In this document: piece by piece, positions 1-6,388 of the stretch
Layout: each line of letters opens with the position of its first letter
Position numbering within the stretch: the stretch's first letter is position 1
Source: a virus
Length of the DNA: 31,458 nucleotides
Reading direction: 5' to 3' (one strand)
IMG/VR virus record: IMGVR_UViG_3300048088_000072
Location: 1-31,458 of that record
Notes under the pieces: generated by a model
The model's input: the letters and a program-made list of their open reading frames with translations, nothing else
Told to the model about the DNA's origin: nothing
Database searches by the model: none
Position numbers and translations under genes: made by a program

Positions 1-1361
1 CTCAGGTCGCCACGGTTACCGCAGCGAACTCCCAAGCCCAAGCGGCAGCAGTGCAAGCCGAAGCCTCCGCGAGCAACGCCGCGATCTCCGAGACCAACGT
101 GTCGTCCCTGGCCCAGCAGGCAACCACTACGCTGAACCAGGCCAATGCCGCTATCGCTACGGCTAACACCGCAGTGGCCTCGACGAACGCTGCGGTAACG
201 GCCTCAGGAACGAACGCCAACACGGCCACGACTCAGGCCAGCATCGCGACGACTCAGGCCACAGCCGCCTCGACGAGCGCGACCAACGCAGCAACCTCGG
301 AATCCAATAGTGCCGCCAGTGCAGCAGCGGCCCTCGCAAGCCAGAACGCTGCGAAGACGTCTGAGAACAACAGCGCCTCGAGTGCGTCGTCTGCTTCCGC
401 TTCGGCGTCCTCAGCCTCGACCAGCGCCACCACGGCAACCAATCAGGCATCCTCAGCATCGACGAGCGCCGGGGCTGCTTCGTCTAGCGCCGCTGCGGCC
501 TCGACCAGTGCCTCAAGCGCGGCCACTCAGGCGACCAATAGTTCGAACAGCGCCTCGGCTTCGGCAACTTCGGCGTCCCAGGCCGCGACCAGCGCAACCA
601 ATGCGGCGAACTCAGCCTCGGCAGCCGCCACTTCCGCCGCGAATGCTGCAGCAGGGACTTTCAACACTGATGTCAACGTCAATAGCCACAAGGTAACGAA
701 CCTCGCTAACGGGACAGCCTCCACAGATGCGGTCAACAAGTCGCAGCTTGATGCGGTCTCGAATGCCGATGTGAAGCTAACGGGCGATCAGACGGTGGCC
801 GGTAACAAGACCTTCACCAACAATGTGGTCCATAAAGGAAGTGGTAATCAATCGTTCCTTCTTACTGGCGGTTACGCGTACTGCTCTAACACCGGGGGTG
901 TAGGCTCTACCGACAAGTACATCGAAATGTTCCATGATGGGACTAACTCAGGCCTTGCAGTCAACAACGGTAACAACTCTTGGGCCATGGCCGTTGGGGT
1001 CACTGAAGCCCTCAAGCAAGCGGGCATCATTCAGGTGTGGGGCAAGAACTCCCCTATCGTATGGGCTTTCTGGTCCGGATCTAGCTCGGCTGTAGGCAGC
1101 GGCGCTGCTTATAACTGTTCGGCTACCTATCTGTCTGCGGGGCGTGTGCGTATCTGGCTTACCACAGCGTTCGCCTACGCCACCCACGCTCTCCTTGTTT
1201 CCGGCACCTACGCATCCAACGGTACCAACTGGTGTGTCCCACAAATCCTGGGCAACGCTGGGGATGGATCCTACGTTGATATTGGCTTAGTACCAACTGG
1301 AGCAGGCACTGGAACCGCCATTGAAGGGCAGCTTGGTCTCTTAGTCCTAAAGGTACGCTAA
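1..1361 (+). CDS. Tail fibre protein, 5' end outside the window
   Basis: The reading frame is open at the left edge, so the start lies upstream and the GTG at 51 is probably internal. The first ~215 visible residues are almost entirely Ala, Ser, Thr, Asn and Gln in irregular short repeats, as in the trimeric shafts of phage tail fibres. A junction then resembles the neck of trimeric fibres (NSHKVTNLANGTAS, then AVNKSQLDA). The last ~180 residues are a Gly/Ser/aromatic-rich globular tip that probably binds the host surface. The stop overlaps the next start as TAATG. The tail-fibre call is confident; the receptor cannot be deduced. Confidence 0.85.
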   Translation, partial: QVATVTAANSQAQAAAVQAEASASNAAISETNVSSLAQQATTTLNQANAAIATANTAVASTNAAVTASGTNANTATTQASIATTQATAASTSATNAATSESNSAASAAAALASQNAAKTSENNSASSASSASASASSASTSATTATNQASSASTSAGAASSSAAAASTSASSAATQATNSSNSASASATSASQAATSATNAANSASAAATSAANAAAGTFNTDVNVNSHKVTNLANGTASTDAVNKSQLDAVSNADVKLTGDQTVAGNKTFTNNVVHKGSGNQSFLLTGGYAYCSNTGGVGSTDKYIEMFHDGTNSGLAVNNGNNSWAMAVGVTEALKQAGIIQVWGKNSPIVWAFWSGSSSAVGSGAAYNCSATYLSAGRVRIWLTTAFAYATHALLVSGTYASNGTNWCVPQILGNAGDGSYVDIGLVPTGAGTGTAIEGQLGLLVLKVR

Positions 1362-1882
1362 TGCACTATCAACTAACTAAAACCGGCTGCGACTTGGTTG
1401 CTGATGATGGCACGTCTACGCCTGTCGTCGGGGGTACTCCCGAGTACGATGCTTTCTTCCAGTTCCTTCAGAACGGCGGGGTCCCTCTACCCCTCGGGTC
1501 CACCTTGGACGAGAAGAAGGCAGCGAAGATCTCCGAACTCTCGGACGCCTGCAGCGCGGCCATCGTCGCCGGGTTCACCTCCAGCGCCCTCGGATCCACG
1601 TACACCTACCCGTCTAAGAACACCGACCAGCAGAACCTCGCTTCCTCGGTGCTGTCCTCGCTGATCCCTGGCCTCCCGGGCGGGTGGACTACACCGTTCT
1701 GGTGCGCAGACTCCAACGGGACCTGGGGGTTCATCCCCCACACAGCCTCGCAGATCCAGCAGGTAGGCATGGATGGGAAGAACGCGATCCTCGCCTGTAT
1801 GGCCCGCAATGCGGCCCTGGCCTCGCAGGTCTACAGCGCGGTCGATGCGGATGCCGTGAAGGCCATCACATGGGCAAGCTGA
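1361..1882 (+). CDS. DUF4376-type protein, probable tail fibre-associated or assembly protein
   Basis: 173 aa. The central segment KKAAKISELSDAC, followed by YTYPSKNTDQQNL, is typical of DUF4376 domains, which occur at or next to phage tail fibre tips. The C-terminal half (QQVGMDGKNAILACMARNAA) fits the same family. The gene overlaps the fibre stop by one base (TAATG), so the two are probably translationally coupled, and its 3' end overlaps the next start by 13 nt. Known: DUF4376 proteins sit beside tail fibre genes. Inferred: it helps fold or decorate the fibre. No catalytic motif is seen. Confidence 0.7.
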   Translation: MHYQLTKTGCDLVADDGTSTPVVGGTPEYDAFFQFLQNGGVPLPLGSTLDEKKAAKISELSDACSAAIVAGFTSSALGSTYTYPSKNTDQQNLASSVLSSLIPGLPGGWTTPFWCADSNGTWGFIPHTASQIQQVGMDGKNAILACMARNAALASQVYSAVDADAVKAITWAS

Positions 1883-2103
1883 AGCGCTACCTCATCAACT
1901 TCCTGGTCCTCCTCGACGAGGCCGGGAACACGCTGACGGGCGGTAGCCCCAACGAAACCATCTCCAGCCGCGCAGGTAAGGCGGCAGAGAAGGGCGCTCG
2001 ATGGGGCTGCGTGCTCTGTCGGCTCCTCAACTACATCCAGAAGGATCACTGCAAGCTGTCCATGGCCGTCACGGTCGGGCAGGACGCAGTCATTCCAGAT
2101 TAA
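1870..2103 (+). CDS. Small conserved phage protein next to the lysis genes
   Basis: 77 aa. I chose the ATG at 1870 (MGKLKRYLINFLVLLD) rather than the longer frame, because the upstream part overlaps DUF4376 codons and looks unrelated. The N-terminal ~16 residues are a basic patch followed by a hydrophobic stretch. The core ETISSRAGKAAEKGARWGC, followed by a later HC pair, recurs in small proteins found beside holin and lysozyme genes in many proteobacterial phages. Its function is unknown. The position just before the lysozyme suggests a lysis or late role. Confidence 0.65.
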   Translation: MGKLKRYLINFLVLLDEAGNTLTGGSPNETISSRAGKAAEKGARWGCVLCRLLNYIQKDHCKLSMAVTVGQDAVIPD

Positions 2104-2113
2104 GGAACACAAC

Positions 2114-2569
2114 ATGACATGGTGCGACGAAGCACTCAAACTTATTAAGCAGTTCGAAGGATGCCGCCTCAAGGCATACCCCGACCCTGCGACCGGTGCC
2201 GCACCATGGACCGTGGGATACGGCGCGACCGGCCCGAAGATCGGCCCCGCAACCGTGTGGACCCAGGTGCAAGCCGACCAGGATCTCCTGGACCGCGTGG
2301 AGGCCCTCGGGAAGCACATCGACTCCGAGGTCAAGATCGAACTCTCGGACGAAGAGAAGGCCGCCCTGTGCAGCTTCATGTACAACGTGGGCACGGGCAA
2401 CTTCGACCACTCGACGATGTTGGCACTCCTTAACAAGGGGGACGTCGAGGGAGCAGGGCACGAGTTCGTGAAATGGAACAAGGCAGCAGGCAAGGTCATG
2501 GCTGGCCTGGTCGCACGCCGTGATGGTGAAATGGCTGAGTTTTTTCTCGGCCTCAAGGAGGTGGCATGA
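2114..2569 (+). CDS. Endolysin, GH24 (T4-type) lysozyme
   Basis: 151 aa, the usual length for a single-domain phage lysozyme. It would cleave the peptidoglycan glycan strand at the end of infection. The GH24 signature is visible: E15 in the QFEG motif, D24 in KAYPD and T33 in WTVGYG form the usual Glu/Asp/Thr site. The later FMYNVGTGNF and LVARRDGE segments also match the fold. No signal peptide or anchor is present, so release should depend on the holin encoded next. Its stop overlaps the holin start as ATGA. Confidence 0.93.
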   Translation: MTWCDEALKLIKQFEGCRLKAYPDPATGAAPWTVGYGATGPKIGPATVWTQVQADQDLLDRVEALGKHIDSEVKIELSDEEKAALCSFMYNVGTGNFDHSTMLALLNKGDVEGAGHEFVKWNKAAGKVMAGLVARRDGEMAEFFLGLKEVA

Positions 2570-3120
2570 CCTGGACTGATATCGCAGGCGCGGTCACGAA
2601 CCTCGCCCCTACCATCGCAGCGGCCATCGGTGGTCCTCTCGCAGGCACCGCAGTCACGGCCCTCGAGCACGTCTTCGGTCTCACCCCGGGTTCCAACGAC
2701 CCCGTGGGGCAGCGCCAGGACGCCGTGGCCCAGGCGATCTCCGGAGCCACTCCCGAGCAGCTTGCAGCCGTGCGAAAGGCCGACCAGGACTTCCAAGTGG
2801 CTATGGCCACGCTGGGGTTCAAGGATGCCGAGGCCCTCGCGGCGCTCAAGGTCCAGGACGTGGCCGGTGCCCGCACCATGCAGACCTCCACGCGCTCCTG
2901 GGTCCCACCGATCCTTACCCTGGTCATCACCATGGGCTTCTTTGGCCTGGTGGCGGGGATGATGTTCCTCAACACCCCGGACGCCAACAAGGCGATCCTG
3001 TACAGCCTCATCGGCTCGTTGGGCACTGCCTGGCTGGCCACCATTCACTTCTGGTTCGGTGACACGAACTCGAGCAACGACAAGACCACGCTGCTCGCGA
3101 AAGCGCAGCCGATTGAGTAA
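2566..3120 (+). CDS. Holin, 3-TM (GTA holin-like) family
   Basis: 184 aa. The N-terminal ~40 residues form a weakly hydrophobic Ala/Gly/Thr-rich stretch. A polar amphipathic middle (about 45-105) follows. Two strong membrane segments come next, beginning at RSWVPPILTLVITMGFFGL and, after a short loop, at ILYSLIGSLGTAWLATI. A polar charged tail closes the protein. The SWVPPILT motif before the membrane segments is typical of GTA_holin_3TM proteins. It would permeabilise the inner membrane and time lysis. It is coupled to the lysozyme by ATGA. Confidence 0.8.
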   Translation: MTWTDIAGAVTNLAPTIAAAIGGPLAGTAVTALEHVFGLTPGSNDPVGQRQDAVAQAISGATPEQLAAVRKADQDFQVAMATLGFKDAEALAALKVQDVAGARTMQTSTRSWVPPILTLVITMGFFGLVAGMMFLNTPDANKAILYSLIGSLGTAWLATIHFWFGDTNSSNDKTTLLAKAQPIE

Positions 3121-3125
3121 CGAAA

Positions 3126-3353
3126 ATGGAAGACAACATCGACAGCCGAGTAGCGAAGCTGGAGTTCAGGATGGACGCACAGGAAGAGAAGCTCGAGGAC
3201 CTCGAGGACTCACAGGAGGACTTTGGGACATCCCTGAAGGCCATCGAGAAGGTCCTGCTGCAGATCAAGTGGGCACTGTACGGCGGTGGCATGGTGTTCG
3301 CTGTGAACGTCTTGGGCCTCAAGGAAGTGGTGACGAAGCTCGTCCTCCACTGA
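3126..3353 (+). CDS. Coiled-coil plus single-TM protein, lysis-associated
   Basis: 75 aa. Residues ~5-50 are a charged heptad-like helix (VAKLEFRMDAQEEKLEDLED). A hydrophobic segment around 50-70 (ALYGGGMVFAVNVLGL) looks membrane-inserted. This layout resembles XhlA/holin-accessory or antiholin proteins. The gene starts 6 nt after the holin stop and closes the lysis cassette. An accessory lysis role is inferred from layout and neighbours only. Confidence 0.6.
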   Translation: MEDNIDSRVAKLEFRMDAQEEKLEDLEDSQEDFGTSLKAIEKVLLQIKWALYGGGMVFAVNVLGLKEVVTKLVLH

Positions 3354-3396
3354 TACGACTTGACGTAATAGAAGTTATCAACTCTTCGGACCAAAA

Positions 3397-3425
3397 GAAA
3401 AGTCCCGCCGAAGCGGGCTTTCCCG
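3397..3425 (+). terminator. Rho-independent terminator after the lysis cassette
   Basis: An A-rich run leads into CCCGC-CGAA-GCGGG, flanked by AAAG and CTTT that extend the stem with one bulge, and ends in CTTTCC. It lies 44 nt after the last rightward gene. Confidence 0.7.
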
Positions 3426-3540
3426 TGTCTAGCCAACCCTTACGCTCACTGGCCCTAGGAAGCTTCGAGCGGTCGTCACATGCGAACTTGAGGAGGGCAC
3501 ATGTGTCGCTCTCATTATAGCCAGGATAGCGCCCGCAGTG

Positions 3541-3591
3541 AAAAAATACCCCCTCGGGAACCCATTACGGGAACCTTGAGGGGGTCTTTTT
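3541..3591. terminator. Bidirectional terminator between convergent gene blocks
   Basis: CCCCCTC (3549-3555) pairs with GAGGGGG (3578-3584). An A-run precedes the stem and TCTTTTT follows it, so it can stop transcription from both strands. It sits between the rightward lysis genes and the leftward lipoprotein gene. Confidence 0.8.
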
Positions 3592-3596
3592 CGACT

Positions 3597-3824
3597 TCAA
3601 TTGTTGACGAGTGTGGCTCCGCAGGTGGTCGCGCAGAGCTTCAGGGACGAGTTGCACTGGAGCTTCTGGATCCCTGGGGTCAGAGGATTGGACGACAGGC
3701 ATTCGTTGTAGGCGTCCGAGCAGTGCATGGAGCACGAGCGGTCGGCGTAGCGCCAGTCGAAGTCAGGGGTCGCACAGGCCGAAAGGGACAGGGCTGTGGA
3801 TAAGGTAGCGATGAGCATCTTCAT
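3597..3824 (-). CDS. Small cysteine-rich lipoprotein
   Basis: 75 aa, starting MKMLIATLSTALSLSACATP. The short signal peptide ends in the lipobox LSAC, so the mature protein should be lipidated at C17. The mature part carries seven further Cys residues (for example RSCSMHCSDAYNEC), which implies a disulphide-bonded periplasmic domain. It lies at the end of the plasmid-like block and overlaps a DnaA box. Small phage lipoproteins sometimes block superinfection; here that is only inferred from type and position. The longer in-frame extension upstream is non-coding repeat DNA and was excluded. Confidence 0.7.
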   Translation of the reverse strand: MKMLIATLSTALSLSACATPDFDWRYADRSCSMHCSDAYNECLSSNPLTPGIQKLQCNSSLKLCATTCGATLVNN

Positions 3825-3833
3825 TGTGGATAA
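3795..3833 (-). promoter_or_regulatory. Two perfect DnaA boxes (TTATCCACA)
   Basis: TGTGGATAA occurs at 3795-3803 and again at 3825-3833, which is TTATCCACA on the minus strand both times. This is the consensus high-affinity DnaA box. The copies are 30 bp apart, about three helical turns, in the same orientation. One lies in the lipoprotein start region and one immediately upstream of its ATG. Confidence 0.75.
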
Positions 3834-3871
3834 CTTTTCTCTATTGTTAAGGTAAACATCTTTCTCGTTAG

Positions 3872-3971
3872 GGTGTCTTGGGTGACACCTATTCCCGGTG
3901 AATTGGTGCCTTGGAAGACACCTATTAATTAGTGACAGGTCGCACCCCTGATACGTGTCACCGATGACACC
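3872..3971. repeat. Three iteron/operator palindromes GGTGTC-N6-GACACC
   Basis: Half-site pairs lie at 3872-3877/3884-3889 (perfect), 3905-3910/3917-3922 (one mismatch) and 3954-3959/3966-3971 (one mismatch). Each has exactly 6 bp between half-sites and is followed by TATT. The centres are 33 and 49 bp apart. The last copy overlaps the stop of the Rep-like gene. A dimeric DNA-binding protein, most simply the adjacent winged-helix protein, would bind here. Confidence 0.75.
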
Positions 3972-4543
3972 TATTTCAACTTGTCCCGCAGCTTCTCCCG
4001 AATCGCCGGGTCCAGTTTGTCCATATTCTCCAGCAGGCTCTGCATGTTGAACTGCGCGGAGTGGTCGTTGAACACGTTCACTGTCAGGTTCTCGATGCTG
4101 ATTATCTTGGCCCCCGCGAAGTCCCCGGTCATCATCACGTGCTTCAGTTCTGCCACAGCATTCTTCACACCATCCGGAACGTAGTCCCACGTAGCGGCAG
4201 CTACGGGCCTCCCCTGGTCATCCGAGATCCCCACGCGCTCCCGCAGTGTGTAGACGTTGTTCCGCCCTTTCTTCTCTCTGGTGATGTACCCCATGTCCTC
4301 CAGGGTCTTCAGTTCCCTGAGCACCTGGCTCTTGGACAGCCCTGTCTTCGTCATGAGGACGTCGATTCCCGGCCACGCCTTGCCTGTCTTGAAGTTGGTA
4401 TGAGACTTAATGGAGCAGTAAGTGAGGAAGGCGTTTCCGCCCATCTTCGCGGCGTCCCCGTTCTCGAGCATCGCCCGGAACAGGTGGAACCACACAGTCT
4501 CAGCCGCGAACATGTCCGCCTGCTGCGGTTCCGGCGCGTTCAT
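3971..4543 (-). CDS. Winged-helix Rep-like DNA-binding protein
   Basis: 190 aa. After ~30 residues there is a conserved-looking block (KMGGNAFLTYCSIKSH). A winged helix of HTH_36/RepA_N-like character follows at about 60-105: DVLMTKTGLSKSQVLRELK, then a basic wing GYITREKKGRNNVYTL. The C-terminal half is mixed alpha/beta and ends in a charged helix. Similar proteins are plasmid replication initiators or regulators. It is coupled by ATGA to the RHH gene upstream and lies directly next to palindromes and DnaA boxes. I infer a replication initiator/copy regulator; a transcription regulator of the same operon is the alternative. Confidence 0.65.
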   Translation of the reverse strand: MNAPEPQQADMFAAETVWFHLFRAMLENGDAAKMGGNAFLTYCSIKSHTNFKTGKAWPGIDVLMTKTGLSKSQVLRELKTLEDMGYITREKKGRNNVYTLRERVGISDDQGRPVAAATWDYVPDGVKNAVAELKHVMMTGDFAGAKIISIENLTVNVFNDHSAQFNMQSLLENMDKLDPAIREKLRDKLK

Positions 4544-4887
4544 AGGAAGCCCTCCTCCTCTGCCTTGGCGATCTCCGCGTCCAGGGCTGCCTCTAGGACA
4601 TCAGCCACGAACCCCTTGCCGCTCTTGATGCGCCCGAGGCTCTTCAGTGTGTTTAGCTTCGTCCGGATCCGCATGGGGACCTCGAAGTTTACCTTGATCA
4701 CCTCGTCCTGCCCCTCCCACGTGCGGCGGCGGATAGCTTCCTTCCTTGCTTCCCTCGAAGTTTCCTTCGTTCCTTCAAAGGAAGGTTCCTTGGTTCCTTG
4801 GTTACTTCCTTCTTTCCTTGGTTCTAGGGCCGCTGGCGCGGCTCCTCCTTTCTGCACCACGGCCCCCAAGGAGATCGACTTAGACAT
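4540..4887 (-). CDS. Ribbon-helix-helix centromere-binding (ParB/ParG-like) protein
   Basis: 115 aa. Residues ~1-62 are polar and low complexity, with repeats such as EGTKE, as expected for the flexible tail of type Ib partition adaptors. The C-terminal ~50 residues (KVNFEVPMRIRTKLNTLKSL, then SGKGFVADVLEAAL) fit an RHH fold: a short strand, a helix, a turn and a second helix. It overlaps the parA stop by 8 nt and the Rep start by ATGA. Small RHH proteins encoded just after a short ParA bind centromere repeats and stimulate ParA. The codons of its tail themselves contain an 8-bp repeat array. Confidence 0.7.
   Translation of the reverse strand: MSKSISLGAVVQKGGAAPAALEPRKEGSNQGTKEPSFEGTKETSREARKEAIRRRTWEGQDEVIKVNFEVPMRIRTKLNTLKSLGRIKSGKGFVADVLEAALDAEIAKAEEEGFL
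4762..4821. repeat. 8-bp tandem repeat array, candidate centromere (parS-like)
   Basis: In strict 8-bp register on the plus strand: TTCCTTCG at 4762, TTCCTTCA at 4770, the inverted AAGGAAGG at 4778, TTCCTTGG at 4786 and TTCCTTGG at 4794; a further TTCCTTGG lies at 4814. The same 8-mer occurs in both orientations upstream of parA. RHH partition proteins bind arrays of short repeats with this kind of spacing. The array lies inside the RHH coding region. Confidence 0.6.
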
Positions 4888-5524
4888 GTGCCTTCTCCCG
4901 CTTGGGTGGGGCGATGAACTGGCTCACGACGAAGTCCGCCACTTGGTCAATAACGATGGCCCCGGTGCCCTTGTTGTGCTCCTTAAAGACGCCGCCTGGG
5001 ATCATGGCCATCCAGTAGCCATTGAGCTTCGGTACGTTGTGGGGGATCACAGGACCCATAGCGGCTAGATTGCGGGTTGCGTCGAGCGCTACGGCCTTCC
5101 CGTTCGTCTCGTTGAGCAGGAAGAAGAAAGGCTTTCCGAGGCCCTTACACATAGCGACCGTAGTCTTCGCCGCGCGTATGTCATGCGGAGAGTGCTTCAC
5201 AGGGATGATGACCATGTCGGCCAGTTTTATGGCCTCCTCGTTGATCGCGTGGTCCTGCGGAGGGGTGTCGACTACACACCACGCGTACCCGGCGCTTGCA
5301 AGCTCTGCGTGTTTCCTGGGGAGGTGTGCCACGTCTTCGACCAATGCAAACGCAGGGGTCTCCTTGGTCCTGTCGTTCCACCATGCCGAGAGGGACCCTT
5401 GGGGGTCTAGGTCCATAGTCACTACGGGGCCGTGCCCCAGGTCCTCTAGAGCACACGCGAAGTGCGCCGAGTGCGTGGTCTTTCCGCTGCCGCCCTTCAG
5501 GCACGAATACACGATGGTCCTCAT
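4880..5524 (-). CDS. parA: ParA-type partition ATPase (short, type Ib-like)
   Basis: 214 aa from the ATG at 5524. The longer frame upstream is repeat DNA and was excluded. The deviant Walker A motif KGGSGKTT (K10, K15) is followed by MDLDPQG (Walker A') and VVDTPPQ (Walker B). The protein lacks the N-terminal HTH of type Ia ParA, and its length fits the short type Ib group that pairs with RHH adaptors. It would form ATP-dependent nucleoid-bound dimers that position plasmid copies before division. It is preceded by CCAAGG-type repeats and followed, with overlap, by the RHH gene. MinD or a metabolic ATPase is unlikely in this setting. Confidence 0.88.
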   Translation of the reverse strand: MRTIVYSCLKGGSGKTTHSAHFACALEDLGHGPVVTMDLDPQGSLSAWWNDRTKETPAFALVEDVAHLPRKHAELASAGYAWCVVDTPPQDHAINEEAIKLADMVIIPVKHSPHDIRAAKTTVAMCKGLGKPFFFLLNETNGKAVALDATRNLAAMGPVIPHNVPKLNGYWMAMIPGGVFKEHNKGTGAIVIDQVADFVVSQFIAPPKREKAHV

Positions 5525-5571
5525 TCTGGCTCCAAGGTAGGAAGGAACGAATGAAAGAATAAAGGAAACTT

Positions 5572-5597
5572 CCAAGGAAGGAAACTTGGTTCCTTGG
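5572..5597. repeat. Inverted CCAAGGAA / TTCCTTGG repeat upstream of parA
   Basis: CCAAGGAA (5572-5579) and TTCCTTGG (5590-5597) form an inverted repeat with a 10-bp spacer. A further CCAAGG lies at 5532-5537 and AAGGAA copies lie between. The same 8-mer makes up the array in the RHH gene, so both sites are probably bound by one protein: partition site and/or parA operator. Confidence 0.6.
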
Positions 5598-5606
5598 TAG
5601 ACCAAA

Positions 5607-5624
5607 GCCCCGACAGAGCGGGGC
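5607..5624 (-). terminator. Hairpin after the second RHH-like gene
   Basis: GCCCCG-N6-CGGGGC is a perfect 6-bp stem just past the stop at 5630. On the minus strand it is followed by TTTGGT only, so it is a weak terminator or attenuator ahead of parA. Confidence 0.4.
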
Positions 5625-5629
5625 ACTGA

Positions 5630-5986
5630 TCACTTCGCCTTGGTGAACCTATCGATCACCGCATCGGCCATCTCGTTTGCCGCACGGTCCAGAAACACCT
5701 GCATCGACTTCATCCCACCCACGTTCTCAACGATCCACTTGACCTTGAGGTACAACTCCGGTTCCATCTTGAAGTTGTACCCCATGCGCGGCTGCGCTTG
5801 GATTATGTCTGGGTTTTCCCAAGGGAAGCGGGCCGACTTGGTCGCCTCCTCGCGGGCTAACTCCTGCAATCGGGCGATCTCCGCTTGTGCCGCCCTCAAC
5901 TGCTCCTCAACACTCATCGCCGCTTTGTCTGCTGCCTTTGAAGCTACCTTAGCAGGAGCTACACTCTTGCCCGATACTGCGTTCAT
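5630..5986 (-). CDS. Small DNA-binding protein, RHH-like C-terminus
   Basis: 118 aa from the ATG at 5986, with GAGGA about 9 nt upstream. The Ala/Lys-rich tail and the helix SVEEQLRAAQAEIARLQELA look like a coiled coil. The C-terminal ~45 residues start with a strand-like YNFKME, followed by two helices (YLKVKWIVENV and MQVFLDRAANEMADAVI), which resembles an RHH domain. It is the first gene of the leftward parA-RHH-rep block and has a good sigma70-like promoter close upstream. It may be a regulator of the block, a second partition adaptor or a lysogeny regulator. No catalytic motif is seen. Confidence 0.55.
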   Translation of the reverse strand: MNAVSGKSVAPAKVASKAADKAAMSVEEQLRAAQAEIARLQELAREEATKSARFPWENPDIIQAQPRMGYNFKMEPELYLKVKWIVENVGGMKSMQVFLDRAANEMADAVIDRFTKAK

Positions 5987-6248
5987 TTGGCTGGTCCTCG
6001 TTTGTGTTTTCAGTGCTTGTACTGTACAGGTTCGTGCAGTCCCTAGCAACCTTTACCACTTCTGTTAGTGTGGTACATCTAACACAGAGGCCAAACTCTT
6101 CCCAAGCGTGGTCCCAGGTGCTATAGGAGCACTCGAGATTCCCGTCGATCAGCAGGTGGTGCTGGTGCGACTCGGGGTCTTCCTCGGTGCCTTCGGAGAC
6201 CAAGGACACCGTAGTATTATCAGACAAATAGGCAGAGATCAGTTGCAT
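5949..6248 (-). CDS. Unknown acidic protein between integrase and the partition block
   Basis: 99 aa from the ATG at 6248; earlier Met codons exist but none has a clear ribosome binding site. The middle (DGNLECSYSTWDHAWEEFGL) looks like a real globular protein. The last 38 nt overlap the next gene in another frame. No family is recognised. The candidate promoter for the downstream gene lies inside its 3' part, so part of this region may be regulatory rather than coding. Confidence 0.4.
   Translation of the reverse strand: MQLISAYLSDNTTVSLVSEGTEEDPESHQHHLLIDGNLECSYSTWDHAWEEFGLCVRCTTLTEVVKVARDCTNLYSTSTENTNEDQPNERSIGQECSSC
6021..6049 (-). promoter_or_regulatory. Candidate sigma70 promoter of the rep/par block
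   Basis: TTGCTA-N17-TACAGT on the minus strand (-35 at 6049-6044, -10 at 6026-6021), about 28 nt before the expected leader of the ATG at 5986. TTGTAC and TGTACA lie back to back at 6017-6028, over the -10 region. Confidence 0.5.
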
Positions 6249-6322
6249 GTTCTTTGAGGGGTCAAGATTCGTTACAACTTGTTGCAAACGCTTTCGCGGC
6301 GGCATTAAATGTAGCATTTGAA

Positions 6323-6375
6323 GGAAAGGTTTACAAGTAGGATGAATGTGACAAAAACCCAACAGTAAACTTTCC
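6323..6375. repeat. Inverted repeat downstream of the integrase gene
   Basis: GGAAAGGTTTAC (6323-6334) and GTAAACTTTCC (6365-6375) are nearly complementary, with about 30 bp between them, starting 14 nt past the integrase stop. It could be a recombinase arm or core site, or a weak terminator. No host-matching core can be seen from this window alone. Confidence 0.3.
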
Positions 6376-6388
6376 CTAAGTTAGAGGA

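Larger units (their letters stand above)
3795..3975. other. Candidate plasmid-type origin of replication
   Basis: Within about 180 bp there are two perfect DnaA boxes, a relatively AT-rich stretch (about 3833-3870) and three spaced copies of an 18-bp palindrome. All of this directly follows a gene for a winged-helix Rep-like protein. This combination is the usual anatomy of an iteron-type plasmid origin. No experiment or similarity search backs it here, so it is an inference from parts that can be seen. Confidence 0.55.

Noticed and set aside
1-650. Repeated Ala/Ser/Thr codons resembling a repeat array
   Set aside because: The repeats are irregular, in frame and coding for a fibre shaft. There is no CRISPR-like repeat-spacer pattern here or anywhere in the window.
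3501-3803. 100-codon rightward frame with a strong GGAGG site
   Set aside because: It reads straight through the bidirectional terminator and is antisense to the lipoprotein gene. The ribosome-binding-like sequence may be chance.
6119-6131. CTATAGGAG as a possible phage promoter
   Set aside because: The upstream bases do not match TTAGGACGCA and it lies within a possible gene.
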